From contig JBEKDJ010000066.1 in the NCBI GenBank assembly GCA_050014415.1, forward strand, positions 1 through 18,056: a stretch of 18,056 nucleotides of DNA, read 5' to 3'. Below, piece after piece: positions 7,308-15,635 of the stretch (position 1 is its first letter; every line of letters begins with the position of its first letter). This DNA comes from JBEKDJ01 sp050014415. GTDB lineage: Bacteria; Desulfobacterota; BSN033; UBA1163. The translations under genes were made by a program, and so were the position numbers. Below the pieces are notes generated by a model. It did no database searches. It saw only the letters and a program-made list of their open reading frames with translations, and was not told the DNA's origin.

Positions 7308-9065
7308 ATGAATTCGAATACAACTTTTTCACTTGATACTCACCAGAAGTTGTTAAAAAACGTGAAGGGTTTAATGCTCTGTCGTATCATCATCCTTACC
7401 CTTCTGCTGGCCATCACCATCCTTTTCCAGGTTTCTGAAAAGAGATACTTTTTCATTCCCATGACCAACGACTTCTACTATTTTATCAGTTTTTTTTATC
7501 TCGTAACGATCTTCTATGCCCTTTTTTTTAAAAAAATCAAGGACCATCATAGATTCATTTTCGTTCAAATCGTCATTGACCATCTCTTCATTACGTGTTT
7601 AATCTATTTTACGGGCGGGAAAGAGAGTTTCTTCCCAGTCACCTATATCTTTGCGATTATCGGAAGCAGTCTCCTCTTCTATAAGCGAGGAGCTTTCTTC
7701 TCTGCTTCGCTTTCCACCTTCCTTTATGGCCTCCTTTTGCTATTTCAGCTCTACCATTGGATTAATCCTTTAGGTCAGGTTTCCATGTACGAGGCGAGTC
7801 AGATATTCTACTCCCTCATCATCTATATGGCCGCGTTTTACATTGTCGCCTTCTTGAGTAGCACGATTTCTGAAGAACTGAAGAAGAAGAAAAGGGAGCT
7901 CATTCAGAAACAGGTCGACTATAATCAACTTGAGACTTTCAATCGAAATATTATCCAGAGCCTAGACAGCGGTCTTCTAACGATTGACCTCCAAGGGAGG
8001 ATCAATTTTCTAAATCGAACTGCCGAAAGAATGTTAAACGGGAGCGGCGAGGAACTGAAAAACGTCTTTATTTATGACCTCTTTCTGAACATTGACGGGA
8101 TCATCGGTGAGGCGAAGACGAAGTCATCGGATCCCCTATTCGATTATCAACGTTATGAAACGGTATTTGCGAATCATAACGGGAAAAGAATTTACTTCGG
8201 GTTCTCTGTTTCTCCTCTTACCGACCCAGAGGGGTCGTTGATCGGCCATACTCTGATCTTCCAAGACATCACAAAATTCAAGGAGATGGAAGAACAGATA
8301 ACACGGGTTGATAAGATGGCAGCCATTGGCTTGCTGGCTGCAGGGATCGCACATGAGATTAGAAATCCCCTGGCTTCATTGAGCGGATCCATCCAATTGC
8401 TAAGCTCTGAACTTGTGCTGGACCATCGTCAGCAGCACCTGATGGAGATCTCGCTAAGGGAGTCGGAAAGGCTCAACGCGTTGATCTCCGATTTTATGCT
8501 CTTTGCTCAACCTCCTCAAACCAACAAAGTATTTTGGGAGGTACGGAAGATTATCGAGGAAACGGTAGAACTCTTCACCCATTCCCCATCATTTCATGAG
8601 GGAATTCATATTATCTTGCCCAATCCTGGTGAGAATTTTCAGATGATGGTCGATCCCTCCCAGATGAAACAAGTCTTTTGGAATCTCCTGATCAATGCCG
8701 CTCAAGCAATGGACAATGGGGGAGAAATCCGCATTCATTTGGAGAGAGGAGATGACCACCTCTTGTCGATGGTTCCTCCGTGGCCGCCCCAGCGGGAAGT
8801 CAGAGAATGGGTGAAGATTGCGATCACCGATTCCGGGAATGGCATTGCTCCGGAAGAAAAGCAGCAGATTTTCGAGCCCTTTTTTACGACGAAGGATGCT
8901 GGCACAGGTCTTGGGCTCTCCATCGTTCATAAAATTGTAGAAAGCCATAGCGGGGTGATCAAGGTAGACAGCGAGGTCGGCAAGGGGTCTACGTTCAGCA
9001 TCTTCTTGCCGGTTGGATCAGACGAGGAGAAAGTCGATGTCAAGAGAGAAGATTTTAGTAGTTGA
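7308..9065 (+). CDS. pilS: PilS-type membrane sensor histidine kinase
   Basis: 585-residue kinase, the expected partner of PilR. The first 190 residues are strongly hydrophobic with about six transmembrane helices (roughly 24-41, 56-74, 83-101, 107-124, 128-147, 164-184). A PAS domain follows (about 205-325, LDSGLLTIDLQGRINFLN). The HisKA domain has H-box GIAHEIRNPLASL with phosphoacceptor H349. The HATPase domain has N463 in LLINAAQAMDNGG, D508 in DSGNGI and GTGLGLSI (532-539). All catalytic residues are present. The ATG at 7308 lacks a Shine-Dalgarno; an internal ATG at 7374 preceded by AAGGG is a possible alternative start that would keep all the helices. The gene overlaps pilR by 29 bases. 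In Pseudomonas and Geobacter, PilS senses pilin level in the membrane; the same role here is inferred. Confidence 0.9.
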   Translation: MNSNTTFSLDTHQKLLKNVKGLMLCRIIILTLLLAITILFQVSEKRYFFIPMTNDFYYFISFFYLVTIFYALFFKKIKDHHRFIFVQIVIDHLFITCLIYFTGGKESFFPVTYIFAIIGSSLLFYKRGAFFSASLSTFLYGLLLLFQLYHWINPLGQVSMYEASQIFYSLIIYMAAFYIVAFLSSTISEELKKKKRELIQKQVDYNQLETFNRNIIQSLDSGLLTIDLQGRINFLNRTAERMLNGSGEELKNVFIYDLFLNIDGIIGEAKTKSSDPLFDYQRYETVFANHNGKRIYFGFSVSPLTDPEGSLIGHTLIFQDITKFKEMEEQITRVDKMAAIGLLAAGIAHEIRNPLASLSGSIQLLSSELVLDHRQQHLMEISLRESERLNALISDFMLFAQPPQTNKVFWEVRKIIEETVELFTHSPSFHEGIHIILPNPGENFQMMVDPSQMKQVFWNLLINAAQAMDNGGEIRIHLERGDDHLLSMVPPWPPQREVREWVKIAITDSGNGIAPEEKQQIFEPFFTTKDAGTGLGLSIVHKIVESHSGVIKVDSEVGKGSTFSIFLPVGSDEEKVDVKREDFSS

Positions 9066-10428
9066 TGATGAACAGAGCATGAGAGAATTTCTAGATATCA
9101 TGCTCAAGAAGGAAGATTATCGAGTGACACTGGCCTCCAATGGTGAAGAGGTGCTGAAACTGACCGAGAAAGATATCTTCGATTTGATCCTCATGGACAT
9201 CCGCATGCCCAGGATGGACGGGATCACCGTATTAAAAAAGGTAAAAACCCTCTCACCGGAGACCATTGTCATTATGATTACCGCTTATGCCTCTGCCGAT
9301 ACAGCCATTAAAGCGATGAAAGAAGGAGCATATGACTATATCACCAAACCATTTAAGGTGGAAGAGATCAAGTTGATCATCAAAAATGCTCTGGAGAAGA
9401 AAAATCTTCAAAATGAAAACATCCTTTTGAAACAGGTGGTCAGAGATCGGTATCATTTTGGGAATATTATTGGGCAAAGCACCAAGATGTCAGTTTTGTA
9501 CGACCTTCTAGAGAAAGTATCTGGTACGAAAACCAATATCCTGATCACTGGTGAAAGCGGAACAGGCAAAGAATTGGTGGCCAAGGCAATCCATTATAAC
9601 AGTCCTAGAAAAGAGAAACCTTTCGTGACCTTAAACTGCGGGGCGATTCCTGAATCCCTCATTGAAAGCGAACTTTTTGGTCATGTGAAAGGAGCCTTCA
9701 CCGATGCCATTGCGACCAAGAAGGGACTTTTTGAAGTGGCCGACGAAGGGACCATCCTTCTGGATGAAATCAGTGAGCTTCCGCTCTTGATGCAGGTGAA
9801 ATTACTTCGTGTATTACAGGATAGGGAATTCAAGAGGGTGGGAGGGACAGAGGACATCCGGGTTGATGTGCGGATTATCTCGGCAACGAATAAAGACTTA
9901 GAAGAGTCGGTGAGAGAAAAGCGATTTAGAGAAGATCTTTTTTATCGACTCAACGTCATCCAGATCAAACTTCCTCCTCTAAGGGCGAGAAGAGAAGATA
10001 TCCCTCTTCTGACCACCCATTTTCTGAAGAGATATTCAGAGGAGTTGAACAAGAGTATTTTGACGGTCTCTCCTGAGGCCCTTCGCATTTTGCTCAATTA
10101 TGAATATCCAGGTAATGTGAGAGAGCTTCAGAATATCATTGAGAGAGCTGTTGCCTTGGAAACGGCTCAAGAACTCAGCGCACAGAATCTCAGTTCCTAT
10201 CTCGATGAGCAGCTTCCTCCGAAGAAGAAACAGATTGATCTCGAAATTCCGAGCGAAGGGATTGACCTGGAGAAAATGGTGGAGGATCTCGAGAGAACCC
10301 TTATCTTGAAGGCTTTGGATAAGACGAAGGGAATAAAAAAGAAAGCCGCAGAGCTTTTACATATTAATTTCCGATCGATGCGTTATCGACTAGAAAAATA
10401 CGGATTGAATGATGGGGTGGATTCATGA
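9037..10428 (+). CDS. pilR: PilR-type sigma-54-dependent response regulator
   Basis: NtrC-family activator of sigma-54 RNA polymerase, 463 residues from the ATG at 9037. The receiver (1-120) has D10/D11, phosphoacceptor D54 and K104. The AAA+ domain (about 142-375) has Walker A GESGTGKE (172-179), Walker B GTILLDE (238-244) and FREDLFYRLNV (297-307). A Fis-type helix-turn-helix closes the protein (about 425-458). The sigma-54 contact loop reads GAFTDA (219-224) instead of the canonical GAFTGA. I chose ATG 9037 over an in-frame TTG at 9013 because AGGAG (9025-9029) sits 7 bases before it. It overlaps pilS by 29 bases, so the pair is coupled. A sigma-54 promoter at 2846 is its likely local target. 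Confidence 0.92.
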   Translation: MSREKILVVDDEQSMREFLDIMLKKEDYRVTLASNGEEVLKLTEKDIFDLILMDIRMPRMDGITVLKKVKTLSPETIVIMITAYASADTAIKAMKEGAYDYITKPFKVEEIKLIIKNALEKKNLQNENILLKQVVRDRYHFGNIIGQSTKMSVLYDLLEKVSGTKTNILITGESGTGKELVAKAIHYNSPRKEKPFVTLNCGAIPESLIESELFGHVKGAFTDAIATKKGLFEVADEGTILLDEISELPLLMQVKLLRVLQDREFKRVGGTEDIRVDVRIISATNKDLEESVREKRFREDLFYRLNVIQIKLPPLRARREDIPLLTTHFLKRYSEELNKSILTVSPEALRILLNYEYPGNVRELQNIIERAVALETAQELSAQNLSSYLDEQLPPKKKQIDLEIPSEGIDLEKMVEDLERTLILKALDKTKGIKKKAAELLHINFRSMRYRLEKYGLNDGVDS

Positions 10429-10628
10429 GCTCTATGGAGATGATTGAGTCCAAACCGTATAGGGCCTACCTGCCTCAGCAGACCTAATAGTTTCAATGGA
10501 GACCTCTTAACGGCTGCATAAGGACCGTTAAATGCAACATTAAGGTAACTCAAATTCCCACCGAGAATGGTTGCTCTTCCATCCCTTGGTAGGAGATTTG
10601 TGAAACAGATCCCTCGGTCCCCTGAACC
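10429..10628. other. convergent intergenic region with a hairpin
   Basis: This 200-base gap lies between pilR (rightward) and the Fe-S oxidoreductase (leftward). TTAACGG (10507-10513) and CCGTTAA (10525-10531) form a perfect 7-bp stem with an 11-base loop, the best terminator candidate here, though no T run follows on either strand. ACCGAG (10560-10565) and CTCGGT (10613-10618) are also complementary. No pilin-like frame is visible. Confidence 0.4.
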
Positions 10629-12653
10629 CTATGCGTCCATATTCTTTAAAACAAACTCTATGATATCCATCACGGCAATGGGAATCTTCTTTCTTCGGGC
10701 TGTGGTCAGGATCGTACGAACGCACTGCTGACAGGCAGTAATCAACATGTCAGCTCCTGTGGCCTTAATCTCTTCGATCTTTGCCTGCGCCAGTGCTGTC
10801 GAGAGATCAGGGTTCACCATCTCGAGGTTACCACCCCCTCCACAACATATGCAGTGCTCTCTATTCCCTTTCATCTCCAGCAATTCCACACCCGGGATGG
10901 CTCTTAGGATTTCTCTCGGGGCTTCATAAACGCCACTCGCCCTACCAAGGTCGCACGGATCATGATAGGTAACCTTAGTTCGCTTCTCTCTGAACCTGAC
11001 CTTCCCTGCGTCGATCAACTTCTTGATGAATTGAGTAGAATGAAAGATTTCGATATCGGCCTTAGACTCCTCTGCCCAGGTGTGGAAACAAGAAGGGCAA
11101 GCAAAGACAACCCTCTCTGCACCCCTCTCTTTCACTTTTTCCAAATTGTGTTGGATCAGAGCCTTGGCCCTGTTTCTCATCCCAGCCGCGATTAGAGGAA
11201 AACCGCAACACCACTCCTCTCCTCCCAGGATGGTGAAATCGACGCCGGCCTTGTTCAGGATTTGGACGAAAGATTGAGGGATCTTCTTAGTCATCGGAAA
11301 ATAGGAGGCTACACATCCAACAAAATAGACCACCTTCGCCTTTTCTCTCTGAAACATGTCCTGGGGGACTTCCGCCAAGGACTGCACCCACATCGGCCGG
11401 TCCTCGTTTGGCTCACCGCTTATATTGTGGGTCCTCTCCAAAGTCTCTGCTAACCGGTCCATTGCATGGGGATAATTCCCCTTCTCCACCATGAAACCGC
11501 GTGCCGCTACCCTCAGGTTCTTTGTGTCGATAGACGCAACACAAACGGTCGAACACCTACCACATAAGGTACAGAGGTAAGGGTGGTCGGAATACTCTTT
11601 TAGCACTTCCTCCGTCTTCTCGTGTCTGAAGAGGATTCCCGGGAAGCCGTACGCTTTTCTGATGAAAGATCTGAGATTAGCATAAAGTCCTCCCATCGTG
11701 GTCTCTAATTGTTCTGTCTGTGCGTATACCGGACAGACACCTACGCAGCTGCCGCATTTCACGCAAGAATCGAGTGCAATGAGCTCCTTAACAGAAAGGG
11801 GCAGAGGAGTCTTTCTGCTTCCGGGTTTGAATGCCTCCGCGGGCATTAGGTTGGTGAACATGACCACCGGGATTGTGATGATGTGCCAAAGCTTCTTGTT
11901 ATACGGGATGAAGGCGACCAGAGTGGCCAGGAACAATCCCGATACGGACCAAAGCGGATAGTTGAGAGAGGACCATGGCAGCCCCAGAGGATGAATGACC
12001 TTACTCAAGCCAAAGGATACGAACCAAAATTGGGCCACAGAGGCCGGAAGGGAATAGGCAAGAATGCTCGTCGCTTCACAGAGAAAGCGAAGGATAAACC
12101 ATCCCCCTAGCAAGTTGACTGCGACGATATCTCCGATTGATGTCTTAAAAGTCACAGTTCTTGCGACGAATCTGCGGTAGATGGCGATGAATTCTCCTGC
12201 CAATATCATCGCTCCAAAGAGGTCGAAGGAAATAGCAAAAAGGGCATCGGAGATACTTAAAGACGAGCTCGATACATCGCGAAAGTAATAAAAGTCACAA
12301 AATGGTGCATACAAAAACCGAATCAGGTGTGGAAACCTCGCAAATTGGGGCATCGCCTCCGCTTTCAAATGACCTGCGATGAGGATCCCAGGGTAGCCGA
12401 TCATGATCAGAACCTTCATTAACCATCTCAGTTTATCTTGGCCGAAGATCCTCCTCTGGAGGATACCGTCCAAGAACGCTATCTCTATGAGCTTCACGAT
12501 CTTTACACTAAATAAGGTCGAGAAAACCCCTCTTACGAGGGCCCAGAAATCCCATTGACCTCGCCAGTAGAGGAACAATCTCAAAACGAGACCGCTAAAG
12601 AAAACGAAAGCCCCCACCATGTAAAAGGTCACAAAGAGCGGTTGATCGGTCAC
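10629..12653 (-). CDS. membrane-bound HdrD-like Fe-S oxidoreductase with NarI-type domain (EtfAB:menaquinone oxidoreductase candidate)
   Basis: 674-residue fusion. Residues 1-265 hold about six hydrophobic segments resembling the NarI/HdrE cytochrome b module. Two [4Fe-4S] ferredoxin motifs follow: C297/C300/C303/C307 (last Cys followed by Pro) and C361/C364/C367/C371. Then come two CCG (cysteine-rich) domains: C447, C482-C483-G, C519/C522; and C567, C603-C604-G, C641/C644. All ligands are intact. This architecture is known in the FeS oxidoreductases of Geobacter and Syntrophomonas that pass electrons from EtfAB to (methyl)menaquinone during acyl-CoA oxidation; other HdrD/DsrK-like roles are possible. 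The start is GTG, with GGGGAG a few bases upstream. No etfAB lies next to it. It is the last gene of the leftward run. Confidence 0.85.
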   Translation of the reverse strand: MTDQPLFVTFYMVGAFVFFSGLVLRLFLYWRGQWDFWALVRGVFSTLFSVKIVKLIEIAFLDGILQRRIFGQDKLRWLMKVLIMIGYPGILIAGHLKAEAMPQFARFPHLIRFLYAPFCDFYYFRDVSSSSLSISDALFAISFDLFGAMILAGEFIAIYRRFVARTVTFKTSIGDIVAVNLLGGWFILRFLCEATSILAYSLPASVAQFWFVSFGLSKVIHPLGLPWSSLNYPLWSVSGLFLATLVAFIPYNKKLWHIITIPVVMFTNLMPAEAFKPGSRKTPLPLSVKELIALDSCVKCGSCVGVCPVYAQTEQLETTMGGLYANLRSFIRKAYGFPGILFRHEKTEEVLKEYSDHPYLCTLCGRCSTVCVASIDTKNLRVAARGFMVEKGNYPHAMDRLAETLERTHNISGEPNEDRPMWVQSLAEVPQDMFQREKAKVVYFVGCVASYFPMTKKIPQSFVQILNKAGVDFTILGGEEWCCGFPLIAAGMRNRAKALIQHNLEKVKERGAERVVFACPSCFHTWAEESKADIEIFHSTQFIKKLIDAGKVRFREKRTKVTYHDPCDLGRASGVYEAPREILRAIPGVELLEMKGNREHCICCGGGGNLEMVNPDLSTALAQAKIEEIKATGADMLITACQQCVRTILTTARRKKIPIAVMDIIEFVLKNMDA

Positions 12654-12672
12654 TATTTATCTCCCCTGCTTG

Positions 12673-12870
12673 TTATTCGGTTCGAGAAGGCCCACGATTT
12701 GTCCACACCTTAAATTTAGCATAAGAGAAAGCTTTTTGCTCCATGATTTGATCTTTCCCGAATAAAGCCAGATAGGAGGAAGGCCCGGGAATTAGCTCTT
12801 GAATCTCGGAAAGCGACGGGGCCTTGACTCTCGGCTCGAATGAAGAAAAATCCACAATGTCAGAAGACAA
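12673..12870 (-). CDS. hypothetical small protein, 65 residues
   Basis: Not recognised. The frame starts at TTG (12870) with AGGA about 9 bases upstream and ends 19 bases before the oxidoreductase GTG, so it could be co-translated. Composition looks protein-like: no Cys, a LSEIQELIPGPSSYLALFG stretch near the middle, then a basic-aromatic C terminus (SYAKFKVWTNRGP). There is no signal peptide or membrane helix. It lies on the same strand as its neighbours, just after the broken SPFH gene, and could equally be a remnant of a decayed gene. Evidence is limited to an open frame, spacing and codon appearance. Confidence 0.35.
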   Translation of the reverse strand: MSSDIVDFSSFEPRVKAPSLSEIQELIPGPSSYLALFGKDQIMEQKAFSYAKFKVWTNRGPSRTE

Positions 12871-12934
12871 GGCCTCTAATCCTACAAATCCTTCTTATGA
12901 CTCCACGCTCAATAAACAGTGCAGCGGTCGCAAT

Positions 12935-13824
12935 CTATTTCCTCGCTCCTCCTATCAAACCTTCCCCTTTCCCTAAATCGATGAAGGGCACGGCCCCGCC
13001 GGTGACCTGCGGCAGAGTTCCATTCCACTTTTTAATGCTCTTATATTGGACCAAGATGGGGCTTATGGAACGGGAAAGAAGGTCGTTCGCCTTGGCCTAT
13101 CCCTGGGCAACCACTTGGATCGATTCAGCTTCTCCCTTTGCTGTTGCCACTTTCTGCTGGGCTTCAATCTCTCTTTGTGCCAAAATCTGTCTCTGGGTCT
13201 CTACTTGCTGCTGGGCCACCCGTTTAGCTTCGATGGCCCCTTCATATTCCGGGGAGAAGCGAATGTTGGCAAAGTAGATATCATCGACGATGATGTGATA
13301 CCTGGCCAAGTTCTCCCCCAATTTTGTTATCGCCCTTTTCCGAATCTCCTCCCTTTTCGGAAGGATCTCAGTGATCGGATACGTCGGAACAACCTCTTTG
13401 ACGAAGTCGTTGAAAGCCGGGTCGATCACCTTGTCAGCAAAATCGAGCCCCACTCTCTGGTAAAGGTCATTGACGTAGGCCGCATCGATATGAAAGTTCA
13501 TCATCCCCGTCATTTTTACCATTTGGTATTCTTTGGAGGAGGCGTCAATCTCCTTAAAGGGATGGGGCCGAACCCGTACATCCACTTTGATGACCTTCTC
13601 AACAATCGGCATTTTGAAGTTGAATCCCTCAGCCATAATCCTCTTTTCCACGCTTCCCCACCAGAGCACGACTCCTCGATGGCCCGCCGGAATAATAGCA
13701 AAAAGTCCAAGGATAACAATCAAGACAAAGACCAAGTCAAGCCAATGGCAATAATTGCAATAGTTCCTATGGTTCTAAGACTTGGCCCTTTGAGTTCATA
13801 AGCTTCTAAGAATCTTTCTGGTAT
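12935..13824 (-). pseudogene. prohibitin/SPFH (Band 7) family membrane protein, disrupted
   Basis: The parts reassemble into one prohibitin-like protein of about 290 residues. An N terminus (PERFLEAYELKGPSLRTIG, then hydrophobic) follows an ideal AGGAGGTGA (13836-13828), but the codon where ATG should be is ATA (13824-13822). Near 13737 the frame shifts by one base. The next part (13735-13100) has the membrane segment, IIPAGHRGVV, the SPFH domain and a Glu/Gln/Ala-rich coiled coil ending ESIQVVAQG. A TAG (13099-13097) stands where family members commonly have CAG. The same frame then continues with the typical C terminus (LVQYKSIKKWNGTLP, TGGAVPFIDLGKG) to a natural TAG at 12935. Three independent lesions in one gene, with intact neighbours, point to real decay rather than one sequencing error. 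It lies between the malic enzyme and the 65-residue frame. Confidence 0.8.
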
Positions 13825-13876
13825 GGCTCACCTCCTGTATTATTCAAATATCGTGCTTCGAATTTATTTTTCTGAC

Positions 13877-15313
13877 TTATACTCGGTAAAAGGACAAATA
13901 CCTCTCTACGAGTCTTGCCACTCCTGCCTGGATCGCTGCCTCCCTCACACTCTTGGAGACCATTTCAGGGACCTTCCGGTTCAAGACGCTCGGTATGATG
14001 TAATCTTCCCTCAACTCATCCTCTGCAACGATCGAAGCGATCGCATTTGCCGCCGCGACTAGCATTTCAATAGTTATATCTTTGGCATTGCAATCGAGGA
14101 CCCCCCTGAAAAGACCAGGGAAACAGAGAACATTGTTGATCTGATTGGCATAATCTGACCTTCCGGTAGCCACCACCCGTGCATATCGTCCTGCCTCCTC
14201 AGGCATGATCTCAGGAACGGGGTTAGCCATAGCGAAGATGATTGGATCCTTTGCCATCTTCTTAATATCTCTTGGATGAATCACCCCGGGTTGGGAAAGG
14301 CCGATAAAAACATCTGCTCCCTTCATCGCTTTCGAGATGGGCCCGCGAATCCCTTCAGCATTGGTCTTTTCTGAAATCCTCTTCTTCACGGGGTTCATAT
14401 TCTCTTTCCGACCCTTGTAGAGTATCCCGCTTCGATCACATCCAACAATCTGCTTCACCCCTAAGGAGAGGAGAAGCCGTATGGAAGCGATTCCAGCAGC
14501 TCCCAGCCCGCAAACCACTAAACGAATATCTTCTAACCGCTTATCAACGATCTTCAACGCATTCATCAAGCCTGCCAATATTACAACCGCTGTTCCGTGC
14601 TGATCATCATGAAAAACCGGAATATCCAACTCTTTTTTCAATCGCTCTTCGATCTCGAAACAACGAGGGGCAGAAATATCCTCTAGGTTGATTCCACCGA
14701 ATCCGGGCGTCATCAGCTTCACCGCGGAAATGATTTCCTCTGGAATCTTCGTCTTCAAACAGATGGGAAAGGCATCGACACCGCCAAACTCCTTGAAAAG
14801 CATCGCTTTCCCCTCCATCACCGGCATTGCGGCTTCTGGCCCGATGTCTCCGAGTCCAAGGACAGCAGTCCCGTCGGTGATGACGGCAACCGTATTCTTC
14901 TTGATAGTGAGGTCATATACCCTTTCGCGATCCTCATGGATCGTCATGCAGATCCTCGCCACCCCAGGCGTATAGACCATGGAAAGATCCTCGCGTGTAT
15001 TCAAGGGAATCTTGTTTTTCATTTCGATTTTCCCACCCTGATGGACCATAAAAGTGCGATCCGTCACATTGAGAACATTGATTGCATTTATCCTTTTCAA
15101 TCTATCTACAACCTTCTGACCCATCGGGATGTCTGCCACACTAATGACGATATCCCTGACGATCGTACCTTTTCCAAATCCAATGATATCGATAGCGCCA
15201 ATGTTTCCTCCAGCTTTACCAATGGCAGAGGTTACTCTGCCGAGCATCCCGGGTCTGTTTGAGATCTCGACTCGAATGAGGATGCTGTAACTCGGGCTGG
15301 GTGTCCGGGTCAT
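13877..15313 (-). CDS. NAD(P)-dependent malic enzyme with N-terminal ACT domain
   Basis: Cytoplasmic enzyme that oxidatively decarboxylates malate to pyruvate, 478 residues. An ACT domain occupies about 8-88 (ILIRVEISNRPGMLGRVTSAI), suggesting allosteric control by a small ligand, possibly an amino acid. The catalytic part has Y114 in YTPGVA, a Lys in PICLKTKIPEE (187 or 189), metal ligands E211/D212 and D236/D237 (FHDDQHGTA), the Rossmann motif GLGAAG (269-274) and MANPVPE near 362-368. The phosphotransacetylase tail of long MaeB enzymes is absent. The start is ATG 15313, because AGGAGG (15326-15321) lies 8 bases upstream; a GTG at 15322 overlaps that site and is unlikely. The cofactor (NAD or NADP) cannot be decided by eye. 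It may be the first gene of a leftward operon. Confidence 0.92.
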   Translation of the reverse strand: MTRTPSPSYSILIRVEISNRPGMLGRVTSAIGKAGGNIGAIDIIGFGKGTIVRDIVISVADIPMGQKVVDRLKRINAINVLNVTDRTFMVHQGGKIEMKNKIPLNTREDLSMVYTPGVARICMTIHEDRERVYDLTIKKNTVAVITDGTAVLGLGDIGPEAAMPVMEGKAMLFKEFGGVDAFPICLKTKIPEEIISAVKLMTPGFGGINLEDISAPRCFEIEERLKKELDIPVFHDDQHGTAVVILAGLMNALKIVDKRLEDIRLVVCGLGAAGIASIRLLLSLGVKQIVGCDRSGILYKGRKENMNPVKKRISEKTNAEGIRGPISKAMKGADVFIGLSQPGVIHPRDIKKMAKDPIIFAMANPVPEIMPEEAGRYARVVATGRSDYANQINNVLCFPGLFRGVLDCNAKDITIEMLVAAANAIASIVAEDELREDYIIPSVLNRKVPEMVSKSVREAAIQAGVARLVERYLSFYRV

Positions 15314-15635
15314 GAAACTCACCTCCTTTGTTCACTTTTTGACCAATTTCCCGGAAGGCATTTCTTAAAAGGTTCCTCCTTTGAAAATGGGTTTGAAAGG
15401 GAATATAACAGTGTTTCGAAGAGCTAGAACGTTACATCACTGGTAAATCGAGCCTAGCGGATAGTGCCTTATGAGATACTTCGGATGTCTTCTATACATG
15501 ACGACACAAGTATTATCCGGTTTGTCACTCCGCGCTTGACCCGGAATCCAGTGTTTTTCTAGATTCCCGTCTTCACGGAAATGACGCACATTGCTACGAT
15601 TTATGTCGCTGTATATAGAATATAGATGTTCTCCC
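15314..15635. other. intergenic region between malic enzyme and TPR genes
   Basis: This 322-base gap holds the malic enzyme ribosome binding site (15326-15321), the palindromic element at 15524-15585, and an AT-rich stretch near 15395-15420 that could include a weak leftward -10 (TATATT) without a good -35. A second AGGAGG on the minus strand within AAAGGAGGAACCTTT (around 15380) has no convincing reading frame behind it. No gene is visible. Confidence 0.4.
15524..15585. repeat. imperfect palindrome resembling REP/MITE-type dispersed repeats
   Basis: About 62 bases. Outer arms are GTCA 15524-15527 with TGAC 15582-15585 and TCCG 15529-15532 with CGGA 15576-15579. Inner arms are GGAATC 15543-15548 with GATTCC 15562-15567, extended by AG/CT after one mismatch. 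The half-site pattern GTCAxTCCG...GGAATCCAG resembles the short palindromic repeats found many times in proteobacterial intergenic DNA. Only one full copy is in this window, so its repeat status is inferred. It may also act as a 3' stabiliser or terminator for the TPR gene. Confidence 0.55.

Noticed and set aside
9013..9036. TTG at 9013 as the pilR start
   Set aside because: AGGAG at 9025-9029 correctly precedes the ATG at 9037, and the receiver domain begins directly there.
13097..13099. Amber codon in the SPFH gene as a pyrrolysine or programmed readthrough site
   Set aside because: SPFH proteins are not known to contain pyrrolysine, the TAG is one base from CAG (Gln), and the same gene carries two other lesions, so a nonsense mutation is simpler.
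13097..13735. Treating the 212-residue SPFH frame as an intact gene
   Set aside because: Its TTG start has no ribosome binding site, the real N terminus lies upstream in another frame behind a perfect AGGAGG, and the conserved C terminus continues beyond the TAG.
13046..13801. 251-residue + strand open frame
   Set aside because: It is antisense to the SPFH reading frame, whose protein motifs are unmistakable; the + strand translation has no recognisable domain.
15314..15322. GTG at 15322 as the malic enzyme start
   Set aside because: It overlaps the AGGAGG that serves the ATG at 15313.
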